Of a stretch of 64,000 bases of DNA, positions 45,386 through 53,233 are shown in pieces. Both the position numbers and the translations under genes were made by a program. Position 1 is the first letter of the stretch. Each line of letters opens with the position of its first letter. The stretch is from Sva-07 sp963715825. Its GTDB lineage: Bacteria; Actinomycetota; Acidimicrobiia; Acidimicrobiales; Ilumatobacteraceae. The notes under the pieces were generated by a model. It was not told the origin of the DNA and did no database searches. It saw only the letters and a list, made by a program, of their open reading frames with translations. The stretch is from contig CAVQSI010000013.1 of assembly GCA_963715825.1 (NCBI GenBank), positions 81,098 through 145,097 on the forward strand, read 5' to 3'.

Positions 45386-46396
45386 ATGACGACGATGGCG
45401 ATGTTCTCGGCCAAACCCTACGACCGGCGTTCCTTCGATGCGGCGAATGAGGCAGGCTCGCTCGAGCACCGGGTGGACATCCAGTACCACCAGCCGCGGC
45501 TCAACCGATGGACGGCCGGCTACGCGGTCGAGGCCGACGTGGTCTGTGCGTTCGTCAACGACGACCTGTCGGCCCCGGTGCTCGAGGTGCTCGCTTCGTC
45601 GGGAACGAAGTGTGTCGCCCTGCGGTGCGCCGGCTTCAACAACGTCGACCTGGACGCAGCGCAACGCCTCGGCGTGACCGTCGTACGCGTGCCGGCCTAC
45701 TCGCCGAACGCGGTTGCCGAGCACACGCTGGCGCTGATGCTCACCCTGAACCGCAAGATCCATCGGGCCCACAACCGGGTGCGCGAGCGCAACTTCTCCC
45801 TCGACGGGCTGGTCGGGTTCGACATGGCCGGCAAGACCGCTGCGGTGATCGGCACCGGCCAGATCGGTGCCATCGTCGCCCGACTGCTGTGGCACCTCCG
45901 CTGCGAAGTGGTCGCCTTCGACCCGGTGGTGAATCAGGGTCTCGTCGACTTGGGCGTCACGTACGTCGACCTCGACGAGGCGCTCTCGGTCGGCGACATC
46001 GTCACGCTGAACTGTCCGCTCAACGAGCACACGCATCACCTGATCAACGCAACGTCGATCGCCAAGATGAAGCCGGGAGCGATGCTGGTCAACACCGGCA
46101 GGGGAGCGTTGATCGACACCGCCGCCGTGCTCGAGTCTCTCAAGTCCGGCCACATCGGATCGCTCGCGCTCGACGTGTACGAAGAGGAGGGCGACCTGTT
46201 CTTCGAGGACCGTAGCGACGAGATCCTCGACGACGACAACTTCGCCCGTCTCCTCACGTATCCCAACGTGCTGATCACCGCGCACCAGGCGTTTCTCACC
46301 CACGAAGCGCTCGCAGCAATCGCCGAGACGACGCTGGCGAACGTGGATGCCGTTCTCGCCGGCGAATCGTGCGAGAACGCAGTGTCCCCGGCCTGA
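45386..46396 (+). CDS. D-2-hydroxyacid dehydrogenase (D-lactate dehydrogenase type)
   Basis: The 336-aa NAD-dependent enzyme has the Rossmann motif GTGQIGAIVARLL, catalytic Arg in LRCAGFNNVD and VNTGRGALID, Glu in VYEEEGD and His in ITAHQAFLT. It closely resembles LdhA, which reduces pyruvate to D-lactate. GGTAAGGATC upstream may be the ribosome site for ATG 45386. It stands alone on the plus strand. Confidence 0.92.
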   Translation: MTTMAMFSAKPYDRRSFDAANEAGSLEHRVDIQYHQPRLNRWTAGYAVEADVVCAFVNDDLSAPVLEVLASSGTKCVALRCAGFNNVDLDAAQRLGVTVVRVPAYSPNAVAEHTLALMLTLNRKIHRAHNRVRERNFSLDGLVGFDMAGKTAAVIGTGQIGAIVARLLWHLRCEVVAFDPVVNQGLVDLGVTYVDLDEALSVGDIVTLNCPLNEHTHHLINATSIAKMKPGAMLVNTGRGALIDTAAVLESLKSGHIGSLALDVYEEEGDLFFEDRSDEILDDDNFARLLTYPNVLITAHQAFLTHEALAAIAETTLANVDAVLAGESCENAVSPA

Positions 46397-46423
46397 GCGC
46401 GGCGCATGTCAGCGCTCGTTGCG

Positions 46424-47002
46424 TCAGCGCAGCCAGTTGTTGGGGATCGCCCGCTCGCACCACGAGCCGAATCGCTTCCAGAAGACATCCATCATCCGGT
46501 TCCAGACGCCGACGGCGCGAGCTCGCACGAACGTGTCGAGCTGCAGATGGAGCACGGTCACCGGTCGGTTCGCCGTCGAGTCGGGGGCATCATCGAGCCA
46601 GAACTGCAGCCGTGTCGGCCGGAACAGGGCGTGGCTGATCGCGTGGCTGCCATAGCAGTACTGGAGGTCGCGGTAGCGTTCGGACTCGATCGTGCCGAGC
46701 ACGCCGGAGAACGACATCAGTGGGCCGACGTGAGCGTTGTAGACGCCCTCAGCGAACCCTGTGTCGCCGTCGGCGTTGGTCAGGAACTCGACACGGAACG
46801 GCGGGATCTGTCCGTCGACGAACGTGGACGGGTCGCACAGCCAGGCCCACACTTCGGCACGGGACCGTTCGATGCGCCACGTGTGCTCGTAGATCGAGCG
46901 AAGGAATCCGGGAGGTGGTTCCGACGGTGCGAGCGGGACGTGGAGAATTGGTCCGGACAGGCGCTCGGTCGAGTGGGCTGAGGGTGCCGGAGGTGACGTC
47001 AC
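46424..47002 (-). CDS. SRPBCC-like hypothetical protein
   Basis: The 192-aa soluble protein has a pattern like START/SRPBCC ligand-binding proteins: IERSRAEVWAWLCDPSTFVDGQ at the start and a long amphipathic C-terminal helix (VGVWNRMMDVFWKRF). No enzyme motif is visible. GTG 47002 has CACACT 6 nt upstream and is preferred over the long upstream extension, which is antisense noise. Confidence 0.65.
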   Translation of the reverse strand: MTSPPAPSAHSTERLSGPILHVPLAPSEPPPGFLRSIYEHTWRIERSRAEVWAWLCDPSTFVDGQIPPFRVEFLTNADGDTGFAEGVYNAHVGPLMSFSGVLGTIESERYRDLQYCYGSHAISHALFRPTRLQFWLDDAPDSTANRPVTVLHLQLDTFVRARAVGVWNRMMDVFWKRFGSWCERAIPNNWLR

Positions 47003-47195
47003 GCCCCAAGTGTGGAGTGGTCGTTGGCGGTCTGCACCGTCGAGCCGGCCTTCTCGGCGCGGCTCGGGTGAGCGGCGATGTGTGGCTGTTCCTGCCGTTC
47101 GCGGCACGAGCAGCGCACAGCACCGCCGATCTCCCGTCGTGCTCGCTGCGACCCGGGTGGTGTCGGCGCTCGCGTCCGACGGAGGTCTCCAGCGG

Positions 47196-47201
47196 TATGA
47201 T
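47196..47201 (+). promoter_or_regulatory. -10 element TATGAT for tRNA-Val
   Basis: It lies 37 nt before the mature tRNA, implying a 5' leader of about 30 nt. Confidence 0.4.
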
Positions 47202-47238
47202 CGTCGCCTGCTCCGGCTCGCCGCGGAGCGTGTAGGCC

Positions 47239-47312
47239 GGGCGCATAGCTCAGTTGGCTAGAGCGCTTCCCTTACAAGGAAGATGTCGGGGGTTCGAGTC
47301 CCTCTGCGCCCA
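47239..47312 (+). tRNA. tRNA-Val (TAC)
   Basis: The 74-nt cloverleaf has acceptor GGGCGCA with TGCGCCC, anticodon TAC in CTTACAA and T-loop GGTTCGAGTCC. CCA is not fully encoded. The DNA that follows has an accessory character, so the 3' end of this tRNA may be an integration site. Confidence 0.96.
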
Positions 47313-47314
47313 CC

Positions 47315-47349
47315 GATCTACCAGGTACTTTGTACCGAGAAGGTAGATC
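47315..47349 (+). terminator. nested hairpin after tRNA-Val
   Basis: GATCTACC (47315-47322) pairs with GGTAGATC (47342-47349). Inside, GGTAC/GTACC forms a second stem around TTT. No T tract follows. Confidence 0.45.
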
Positions 47350-47561
47350 TGATCTCAAGCGGTGGGCAACGCGGTGGGCAACGAATCGGCACTCCCCGAA
47401 CCAGATGCGGTGGTTCGGGATTCGGCAACCGTCATCGATTGTCTTCGTCATACGCCCAGCAGCGTGGTCGAGCAGGACCGAGTCCAGAGCCTTGTTCACA
47501 ACGATCCCTCGCCGATCCGCCGACGGCTGGAACGACGAGGTGATCGGGATGATCACTCCCT
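47350..47561. other. noncoding start of the tRNA-Val islet
   Basis: A direct repeat of GCGGTGGGCAACG occurs twice near 47361-47386. No gene, integrase motif or second tRNA 3' end could be recognised here. Confidence 0.4.
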
Positions 47562-47671
47562 CGATGGCTCCCACCGGGTTGTCCGATAGCTCCCACCGGG
47601 TTGTCCGATAGCTCCCACCGGGTTGTCCGATAGCTCCCACCGGGTTGTTCGATAGCTCCCACCAGGGGTTC
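47562..47671. repeat. 22-bp head-to-tail tandem array, five units (iteron-like)
   Basis: Units start at 47562, 47584, 47606, 47628 and 47650, with consensus CGATAGCTCCCACCGGGTTGTC. Units 2 and 3 are identical, 1 and 4 each differ at one base, and 5 is degenerate. There are no spacers, so it is not CRISPR. The 12-mer CGATAGCTCCCA recurs inverted exactly at the start of the neighbouring gene. Confidence 0.9.
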
Positions 47672-47717
47672 GGTCGCTCCCTCGGCCTGGTGTGTGTGGT
47701 GGAGTGAGTTGTCGCTG

Positions 47718-48176
47718 TCACGGCGAGCGATGCCGTTTGCGCTCCGCCTGCCGGCGCTGCGCTCGGTTCGGACCGGGTGCGGGTCGGGGATTCGGTGCAG
47801 GAGTAGATGTGGTCTGGGCGAGTTCGGCGAGTTGCGCCTGTAGGTCGGCGCGTTCGCGTTCGGCGGTGTCGAGTTCGATTCGGAGGCGGTCGTTGGCTTT
47901 GCTGAGCCAGCTCGAGCGGGCCTGTTCGCGTTCGAGTTCGTTCTCGGCCCGACGCAAGGTGGCCTGGGTCTGCTTCAGTTCGGCGGTGAGCGCGTCGATG
48001 GTGATGCCGAGTTCACGAACCTGGTCCCATGCGGCTGCCGCGTCGTCACCGTAGTGCAGGGCGAGCTCGATCGTTGGTGGTTCGTCTTCGCCGCGTGCTC
48101 GTGCGCGGAAGGCGCGCACACGGTCGGCGTCGGATCGCCACTTTCGGGGGCGGCCGCCCTTGCCTGGCACGGTCAT
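47718..48176 (-). CDS. GRPRKW-type basic coiled-coil protein, possible DNA-binding
   Basis: The 152-aa protein has a basic N-terminus (MTVPGKGGRPRKWRSDADR and RVRAFRARARG), a short acidic part, then a coiled coil over about residues 55-125 (ALTAELKQTQATLRRAENEL). A Pro-rich basic tail ends QAERKRHRSP. Layout recalls KfrA-like plasmid proteins, but no homology is claimed. CGATAGCTCCC, the core of the tandem array, lies directly before ATG 48176, suggesting the protein may bind it. A truncated relative lies at 49.9 kb. Confidence 0.72.
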   Translation of the reverse strand: MTVPGKGGRPRKWRSDADRVRAFRARARGEDEPPTIELALHYGDDAAAAWDQVRELGITIDALTAELKQTQATLRRAENELEREQARSSWLSKANDRLRIELDTAERERADLQAQLAELAQTTSTPAPNPRPAPGPNRAQRRQAERKRHRSP

Positions 48177-48506
48177 GGGAGCTATCGTAACGAAACGTAA
48201 CGGTACGTGCACCCAGCGGGTAATGATATGTGAGGGTGCTGCTTGCCTGGGCTCACTCAGCTCGTTGCGACCGAGCGCGTACGTGCCGATCTCGGACGGT
48301 TTGAAGCGGTCGGCAACTCCGGCAATATGCGCTCGTTCGCGATGCTGAAGAGCCCGATCGGTGGTTTCGATCGGCGCGGAACGTGCGGTCGACCCGTGGG
48401 CCTCGCGGGAGCAAAGATGGTGGTTCGGCATTGGCAGGACCTTGTGCGCTGCTCTCGCAACGGCGGGTGGATCGTCGTCGTCGCCCGACTTGCCCGGGAC
48501 TCACCC

Positions 48507-48528
48507 GGGGTGAAACCGTGTTCACCCC
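48507..48528. repeat. hairpin GGGGTGAA/TTCACCCC
   Basis: An 8-bp perfect stem (48507-48514 with 48521-48528) around ACCGTG, upstream of the beta-lactamase gene. Confidence 0.5.
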
Positions 48529-48622
48529 TGCTCATGGCGTCGCGCCCTGCGCATCGATGCAATGGTGCGGTGGCGCGACTCCAAAGGAGGCGCTACGGGC
48601 AGACGTCGAATGGTGCAAGCCC

Positions 48623-48636
48623 TTGACGAGGGTCAA
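48623..48636. promoter_or_regulatory. palindromic TTGAC-GAGG-GTCAA before the beta-lactamase
   Basis: It provides a consensus-like -35 (TTGACG) inside a perfect 5-bp inverted repeat, 33 bp before ATG 48670. This suggests a repressor-controlled promoter. The matching -10 is weak. Confidence 0.4.
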
Positions 48637-48669
48637 CGCGCATTCACACCAAAAACTTTGGAGGATACG

Positions 48670-49599
48670 ATGAACACAGGCGCACAGTCGTCCGTTGGAG
48701 CCGCGATCGGACAGATCGTGTCGGGGCTTGCCGGGCGCATAGGCTTCGCGGCGCAGGAAATCGGCGGCGACGAGGTGATCGCGTTCAATGGTGATGAGAC
48801 CTTCGCCATGGCCAGCACCTACAAGGTTGCGATCGCCACGACCGTACTGGATCGCGTGGACAAGGGGGAACTCAGTCTCGACCAACCGGTCGAAGTCCCG
48901 CCCGACATGTATGTCGCCGGCGTCGTTGCGATTGCCGAGAGATTCCCCTACCCCGGGGTCCAGTTCTCGTTGGCGAACTTGATCTATCCGATGATCACAG
49001 AGAGTGACAACACAGCGACCGACGTCGTTCTGGAGCTGGCAGGTGGACCAGAGGCGGTGACCGAGAACCTGCGCAGGCTCGGGATCACCGACTTCAGGGT
49101 CGATCGGAATGTCTGCGAGATTCTCATGGATTTCTACGGCTTGCCGGCGGCCACGCCAGAAGCTGTCGCTGAGGCCATCAGCAACAACCCGGCACTGGTG
49201 GCGGCCCAGGTTGATCCCAATCCGGACTTCGAGGCGGATCCCCGCGACCACGCAACGCCCAATGCGTATCTGAAACTGCTGCTTGCCATTGACGGTGGCA
49301 CGGCGATGAGCCCGGAAAGCCGCGAGTTCCTGCTGGGAGTGATGTCGCGCACGCGCACCGGCGCTGAACGCATCAAGGGGTTGTTGCCGAAGGGCACGCC
49401 GGTCGCGCACAAGACCGGAACCGAAGGCGGAGTTGCCAACGACGTTGGCTATGTCACGCTCCCTGACGGTCGGAGATTTGCTCTCGCCGTGTTCACGAAC
49501 AGCAGCAAGACACCCACGGCGGACAGGGATCGGGCTATTGCCGAGATCGCCCGCGCGCTTTTTGACTACTACTACTTGTCTCCGGTGGCGAAGCAATAG
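48670..49599 (+). CDS. class A beta-lactamase-family serine hydrolase
   Basis: The 309-aa protein carries class A motifs: Ser49-Thr-Tyr-Lys52, Ser112-Asp-Asn114 and HKTGTEGG. The omega loop is unusual: Glu150 is followed four residues later by Asp154 instead of Asn, and about 35 extra residues precede DPRDHATP. No signal peptide is visible, so export by the usual route is doubtful. GGAGGA (48660-48665) is a good ribosome site for ATG 48670. Its composition is less GC-biased than its neighbours and it sits inside the islet, so recent transfer is likely. Confidence 0.88.
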   Translation: MNTGAQSSVGAAIGQIVSGLAGRIGFAAQEIGGDEVIAFNGDETFAMASTYKVAIATTVLDRVDKGELSLDQPVEVPPDMYVAGVVAIAERFPYPGVQFSLANLIYPMITESDNTATDVVLELAGGPEAVTENLRRLGITDFRVDRNVCEILMDFYGLPAATPEAVAEAISNNPALVAAQVDPNPDFEADPRDHATPNAYLKLLLAIDGGTAMSPESREFLLGVMSRTRTGAERIKGLLPKGTPVAHKTGTEGGVANDVGYVTLPDGRRFALAVFTNSSKTPTADRDRAIAEIARALFDYYYLSPVAKQ

Positions 49600-49755
49600 G
49601 TGGGTACACCGCTTGGGGCGCACCCACGCTTGCGCCCTGCGACGAGGTGCTGGACGGCCCCCCGGGCTGAGGCGGCGCTGCGCCTGGACCGAATGCAGCC
49701 GTGCTCTCGAGCTCGACGGTCGGGCGAGGATGCCGGGAAAAGCCGGCACACATCG

Positions 49756-49778
49756 TCGAACCCCTCGCGGGGGTTCGA
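49756..49778. repeat. strong hairpin TCGAACCCC/GGGGTTCGA
   Basis: A 9-bp perfect stem with a TCGCG loop. Its right arm resembles a tRNA T-arm (GGGTTCGAA), so it could be a tRNA-derived att remnant or a terminator for the beta-lactamase transcript. Confidence 0.45.
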
Positions 49779-49849
49779 AAGCCGTCCCTGAATCGGTCCA
49801 CCGGTCTGCGAGGTGTTGTCCGCTTCGAAGGGCAATCGAGTTCCAGTTG

Positions 49850-49983
49850 GCGCGGATTTGCTCCAACGCGACCTCAATCGTGGGTGGTTCGTCGTCGCCG
49901 CGTTCTCCTGCTCGGAAGGCGCGCACGCGGTTGGCGTCGGAGCGCCACTTGCGGGGGCGGCCACCCTTCCCGGGCACGGTCAT
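49850..49983 (-). pseudogene. truncated second GRPRKW gene
   Basis: The minus-strand start reads MTVPGKGGRPRKWRSDANRV, then AFRAGERGDDEPPTIEVAL, almost the same as the 47.7 kb gene. After about 45 codons the similarity stops and the coiled coil is missing. The upstream noncoding block is also duplicated. It is probably a recombination remnant bounding the beta-lactamase insertion. Confidence 0.75.
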
Positions 49984-50129
49984 GGGCGTGCCCGTAACGA
50001 AACGTGAGGATTCGTGCGCCGGGCGGGTGATCGTCTGTGAGGGGGCTGTTTGATTGACGGGACGATGCGGTAGGCCGAGAGGGCTCGGACCTCCAACACT
50101 TCCGACCGGGGGTCCCTCCGGTTGGAGGA

Positions 50130-51434
50130 CTACTGGCCGGCGAAGTACTTCGCGGCCGTTCGCAGAAAGCCGGGAGAATAATCGACTCCCGAGATCTCGT
50201 CCGGGTTCGGGGCCAGACCGAAGTACATGCCGCAGAAGTCTCGGGCGGGATCGACGTAGATGCCTTGTCCCATGTTGCCGTGCTTGAACATTGCGCCGTC
50301 GGCGAAGGAGTGGTCCCATTGTGCGGTGTTGGTGAGCGGCTTCTCGCCGAACCAGCCGATGCCGTAGCCCTCCTCGGTGGAGCCCACGTAGGCCGCCGGG
50401 TCGCCCATGGACTGGATTGTCTGCAGGAGCCGTTCCGAGACGATCCGTTCCTCGGACACCACGTGCCAACTCGGCGTGTACGACAATGCGAACCGCAGCA
50501 CGTCCTCCGGTGTGGACGCGACGATGCCGGCAGCCGCCGGCGAGCCGTCGGGACAGAGCCCAGCGAGGTACGGGCTCTTCGCCCCGATCTTCGACCAGAC
50601 CCGCTCGTTGAAGAAGTCCTGCCAGCGCATCCCGGTCACGTGTTGGGTCGCGAGCACCAGCGTCTGGGTATTGGCCCCGGAGTAGCGGAAATGGGTGCCA
50701 GCGGGTTCTCCCTCGAGTGGTTGCGCATGCTTTGACATCTCGCGCCAATCACCTTTGCCCTCGAAGACGGCGGTGAAGAAATGAGCGATCCAGGTGTCGG
50801 GGTTGAGCAGGTTCGCGATGCTCTCTTCGATGTCGAGCCCTGACGCCATGTTCATGACGTTCTTGACGGTGGCCTGTTCCCAGTGTGTGCCACGGAGTTC
50901 GGGCACATAGGTCGGCACCGGCTTGTCGGGATCGACCTTGCCTTCGTCGATCAGCATGGCCATGAGCAGCCCGACAGTCGTCTTCGCGGCCGACATCCAG
51001 ATGTGGGAGTCGGTGGGGTTCATGCCAGGGAAGATCTCGAACACGACCTTGCCCTGGTGGGCCATCATCATCGCCTGAACCTGCCGTTTGCCGACCAGGT
51101 ACTCCCGCAGCGGTGGCGTGGTGGAGCCGTCATCGGCGGTGAAGGTCAGATCCAGCACTGTCGGATCGATCGACCGTTCGAGCCTGGAGAACTCGTCCGA
51201 TGGCGGCACATACGAGCAGTTGAAGAACTCGGGGATGTTCAGGTTGTAGTAGATCGACTGCTCGCTGCCCGATTGCCAGTTCGGGAAGCTGTAGTCCTGC
51301 CTCGCCTGATCGATGAACGCTTCCGATTGTGGCTGCTTCCACTTCGCCATCGGGCTGTCGACCTCGAGCGGCTCGAAGCCTGACGCACCGACGCGCTCTG
51401 GACTGGGCACTGCCTGGATCTCGTTGCTGGACAT
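50130..51434 (-). CDS. beta-lactamase-fold serine hydrolase
   Basis: The 434-aa class C-type hydrolase has SxxK in SAAK (about residue 152) and YxN-like YSGAN (about 252). The C-terminal HGNMGQGIYVDP probably replaces the KTG block. No signal peptide is seen. AGAGGAG lies about 8 nt before ATG 51434. Relatives are annotated as serine hydrolases or 6-aminohexanoate dimer hydrolase-like enzymes; the substrate is unknown. Confidence 0.88.
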   Translation of the reverse strand: MSSNEIQAVPSPERVGASGFEPLEVDSPMAKWKQPQSEAFIDQARQDYSFPNWQSGSEQSIYYNLNIPEFFNCSYVPPSDEFSRLERSIDPTVLDLTFTADDGSTTPPLREYLVGKRQVQAMMMAHQGKVVFEIFPGMNPTDSHIWMSAAKTTVGLLMAMLIDEGKVDPDKPVPTYVPELRGTHWEQATVKNVMNMASGLDIEESIANLLNPDTWIAHFFTAVFEGKGDWREMSKHAQPLEGEPAGTHFRYSGANTQTLVLATQHVTGMRWQDFFNERVWSKIGAKSPYLAGLCPDGSPAAAGIVASTPEDVLRFALSYTPSWHVVSEERIVSERLLQTIQSMGDPAAYVGSTEEGYGIGWFGEKPLTNTAQWDHSFADGAMFKHGNMGQGIYVDPARDFCGMYFGLAPNPDEISGVDYSPGFLRTAAKYFAGQ

Positions 51435-51600
51435 GTTCTGGACGCTCCTCTTGATCGAATGAATTTCAGCGGTCACCTCGATGAGATCAGAAGTTCATTT
51501 CCAGACCTCGCTCATGACCCGGTAGATGTTGCCTCCGATGAACTTGAGGCAGTCCATCGATCAGCCCATTCCTGGCTCTGTGCTCTTGGGAGAGCGATGT

Positions 51601-52128
51601 TCAGGACTCGAGTGCGTCGTCGATCTTGTCAGTGGACTTCGAGACCGCCTTGACGAGCTTGTCGTAGTCGTCGCGGTCGATCGCCTTGCTGACTCGCTTG
51701 GCGGACTTGGCGAGCACGGCCTCGAGGCGGTCGAGGTACACGACGTCGACGACCGCGACCACCGCTGACGAATTCGCCGGGAAGTACTCGTCGAGTTCGA
51801 CACCGAGTTCCTTCTCCTCGTGCTTCTTGGTCAGGTGTCCGAGCAGCGCACCGATCCCGGCACCGATCGCCGTCGCGGCGAGCAGCGGCGGGGCAAAGAG
51901 GCCGACGACGACGCCCACGCCACCGCCGAGCATCGCTCCTGCTGCGGTGTCGCCGTCACCGACCTCGAGCACATCGACGCGACCGTCAGCATCGCGGCTC
52001 ATCACGATCGCAGCGTCGACCACGAGATCTGATCCTTCGGCTGCCTTCAAGTCGTCGAAATCGGCCCGCGCACTGTCGCCATCGGCGTAGGTGGCGGCAT
52101 ACAGGACGAGGTTCTCTTGCGATGACAT
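51601..52128 (-). CDS. DUF1269/DUF6325-like membrane-associated protein
   Basis: The 175-aa protein has a beta-alpha N-terminal domain (LVLYAATYADGDSARADFDDL), a Gly-rich hydrophobic hairpin (GAMLGGGVGVVVGLFAPPLLA and on), then a second alpha/beta half with a Lys/Asp-rich tail. Similar actinobacterial proteins are often stress-induced; the function is not established. GGAGAT precedes ATG 52128. Confidence 0.75.
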   Translation of the reverse strand: MSSQENLVLYAATYADGDSARADFDDLKAAEGSDLVVDAAIVMSRDADGRVDVLEVGDGDTAAGAMLGGGVGVVVGLFAPPLLAATAIGAGIGALLGHLTKKHEEKELGVELDEYFPANSSAVVAVVDVVYLDRLEAVLAKSAKRVSKAIDRDDYDKLVKAVSKSTDKIDDALES

Positions 52129-52283
52129 GGCGGATCTCCAATGAGTGAGGCGATCGGATCACCCGATCGTGCGGCAGCCGAAGCACTCGACCACGAGCGG
52201 AACGTAGGTCCCCTCGGTCCTCGGGGCCAGTTCGGCGTGGGTGAACGTCGGGCCACCCCGGGTGATGTGCGCAGGCCGCGGTG

Positions 52284-53168
52284 TCACGGAGAAAGCGGCG
52301 CGTACTCCGCCGCTGGATCGCCGGCAATTCGCACATGCCACATCGTTCTCGGCTCCGACATGTCCCACGGCCGCGCCCGATGCAACAGGCAGCGGTTGTC
52401 CCAGATGACGGCATCACCGCGCTGCCAGTGATGCTCGTGTACTCGTGATCCCTGACAGGCCTGGTCGACGAGTTCCGCGAGCAGCCGGTCTGATTCGTCC
52501 CGCTCGAGGCCCGGAATTCCGTACGCGTGGCGGCCGATCAGAAGTGACGGGGTGCCCGTCACCGGATGGTGCTTCACGAGCGGTCGCAACGGGACGCCCT
52601 CGTGTTCCATCCCGTAGCCGACATAGTCGGAGTCCTCGGAGTGAACGTGCCCGTGAGCTCGCTGGCTGTGATGCAGCGAGTGATATGCGGACAGCTCGCC
52701 GACGCGGGCCTTGGTCTGGTCGTCCAGTGCGGCGTAGGCGGCACGCATGTCGGCGAACTCGGTACCTCCACCGTCGGTCGGGACGACCTCAGCAGAAAAG
52801 ACAGCACCCTTCGACTGCAGCTCCATGTACGTGCTGTCGCAATGCCAGTCCATGTTGCCCCGCAGGATCTTCATCATGTCGTCCTCGCCTCGGAGTGCGC
52901 CGCCCGTGGTGACGTTGCTCAACGAAACGATCTCTCGGCCCCCGATCAGTTCGATCGCCCCGAAGCTCTTCGCCAGGGCGACCTGCTGGTCCCGAGTGAG
53001 AAACACCTGGGGCAAGATCAAGAGCGCGTACTCGATCCAGGCTGCATACAGCTCGTCCCATGCAGCGGTTGTCGCCCCAGGTCCGACGACCGCGTCGACG
53101 TCGAGGTTCTCGACGATCGCTCCGAACGTCGAGCCGGGCAGAGGTTCGATTGAGAGTGCAGTTGCCAT
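52284..53168 (-). CDS. TauD/TfdA-family Fe(II)/2-oxoglutarate dioxygenase
   Basis: The 294-aa non-haem iron oxygenase has the HxD pair in WHCDSTY and the distal His in LLHRARPWD, with the 2-oxoglutarate Arg in RTMWHVRIAG. Substrates in the family include taurine, alkyl sulfates and 2,4-D; none can be chosen here. GGAGAC precedes ATG 53168. It follows an FAD oxidase gene on the same strand, so both may degrade the same small organic compound. Confidence 0.9.
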   Translation of the reverse strand: MATALSIEPLPGSTFGAIVENLDVDAVVGPGATTAAWDELYAAWIEYALLILPQVFLTRDQQVALAKSFGAIELIGGREIVSLSNVTTGGALRGEDDMMKILRGNMDWHCDSTYMELQSKGAVFSAEVVPTDGGGTEFADMRAAYAALDDQTKARVGELSAYHSLHHSQRAHGHVHSEDSDYVGYGMEHEGVPLRPLVKHHPVTGTPSLLIGRHAYGIPGLERDESDRLLAELVDQACQGSRVHEHHWQRGDAVIWDNRCLLHRARPWDMSEPRTMWHVRIAGDPAAEYAPLSP

Positions 53169-53233
53169 GAGACGTCTCCGATGCGTGCGCCGGCCAACGT
53201 AACGCGATCTGGAAGCAGCGTCGCGCCCGATGC

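Larger units (their letters stand above)
48177..48669. other. 493-bp intergenic region of the islet
   Basis: The first 60 bp (GTAACGAAACGT onward to TGTGAGGG) are conserved upstream of the truncated second GRPRKW copy. The rest has a hairpin at 48507-48528 and no supported gene. Confidence 0.5.
49600..50129. other. islet region with a hairpin and truncated gene copy
   Basis: Apart from the hairpin at 49756-49778 and the gene remnant at 49850-49983, no gene is supported. The conserved GRPRKW upstream block lies at about 49984-50052. Confidence 0.5.

Noticed and set aside
47313..47560. Integrase remnant next to tRNA-Val
   Set aside because: The minus-strand translation has no tyrosine-recombinase motifs (R..HxxR..Y); the resemblance is only a few residues.
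47562..47671. CRISPR array
   Set aside because: The 22-bp units are head to tail with no spacers and no cas genes.
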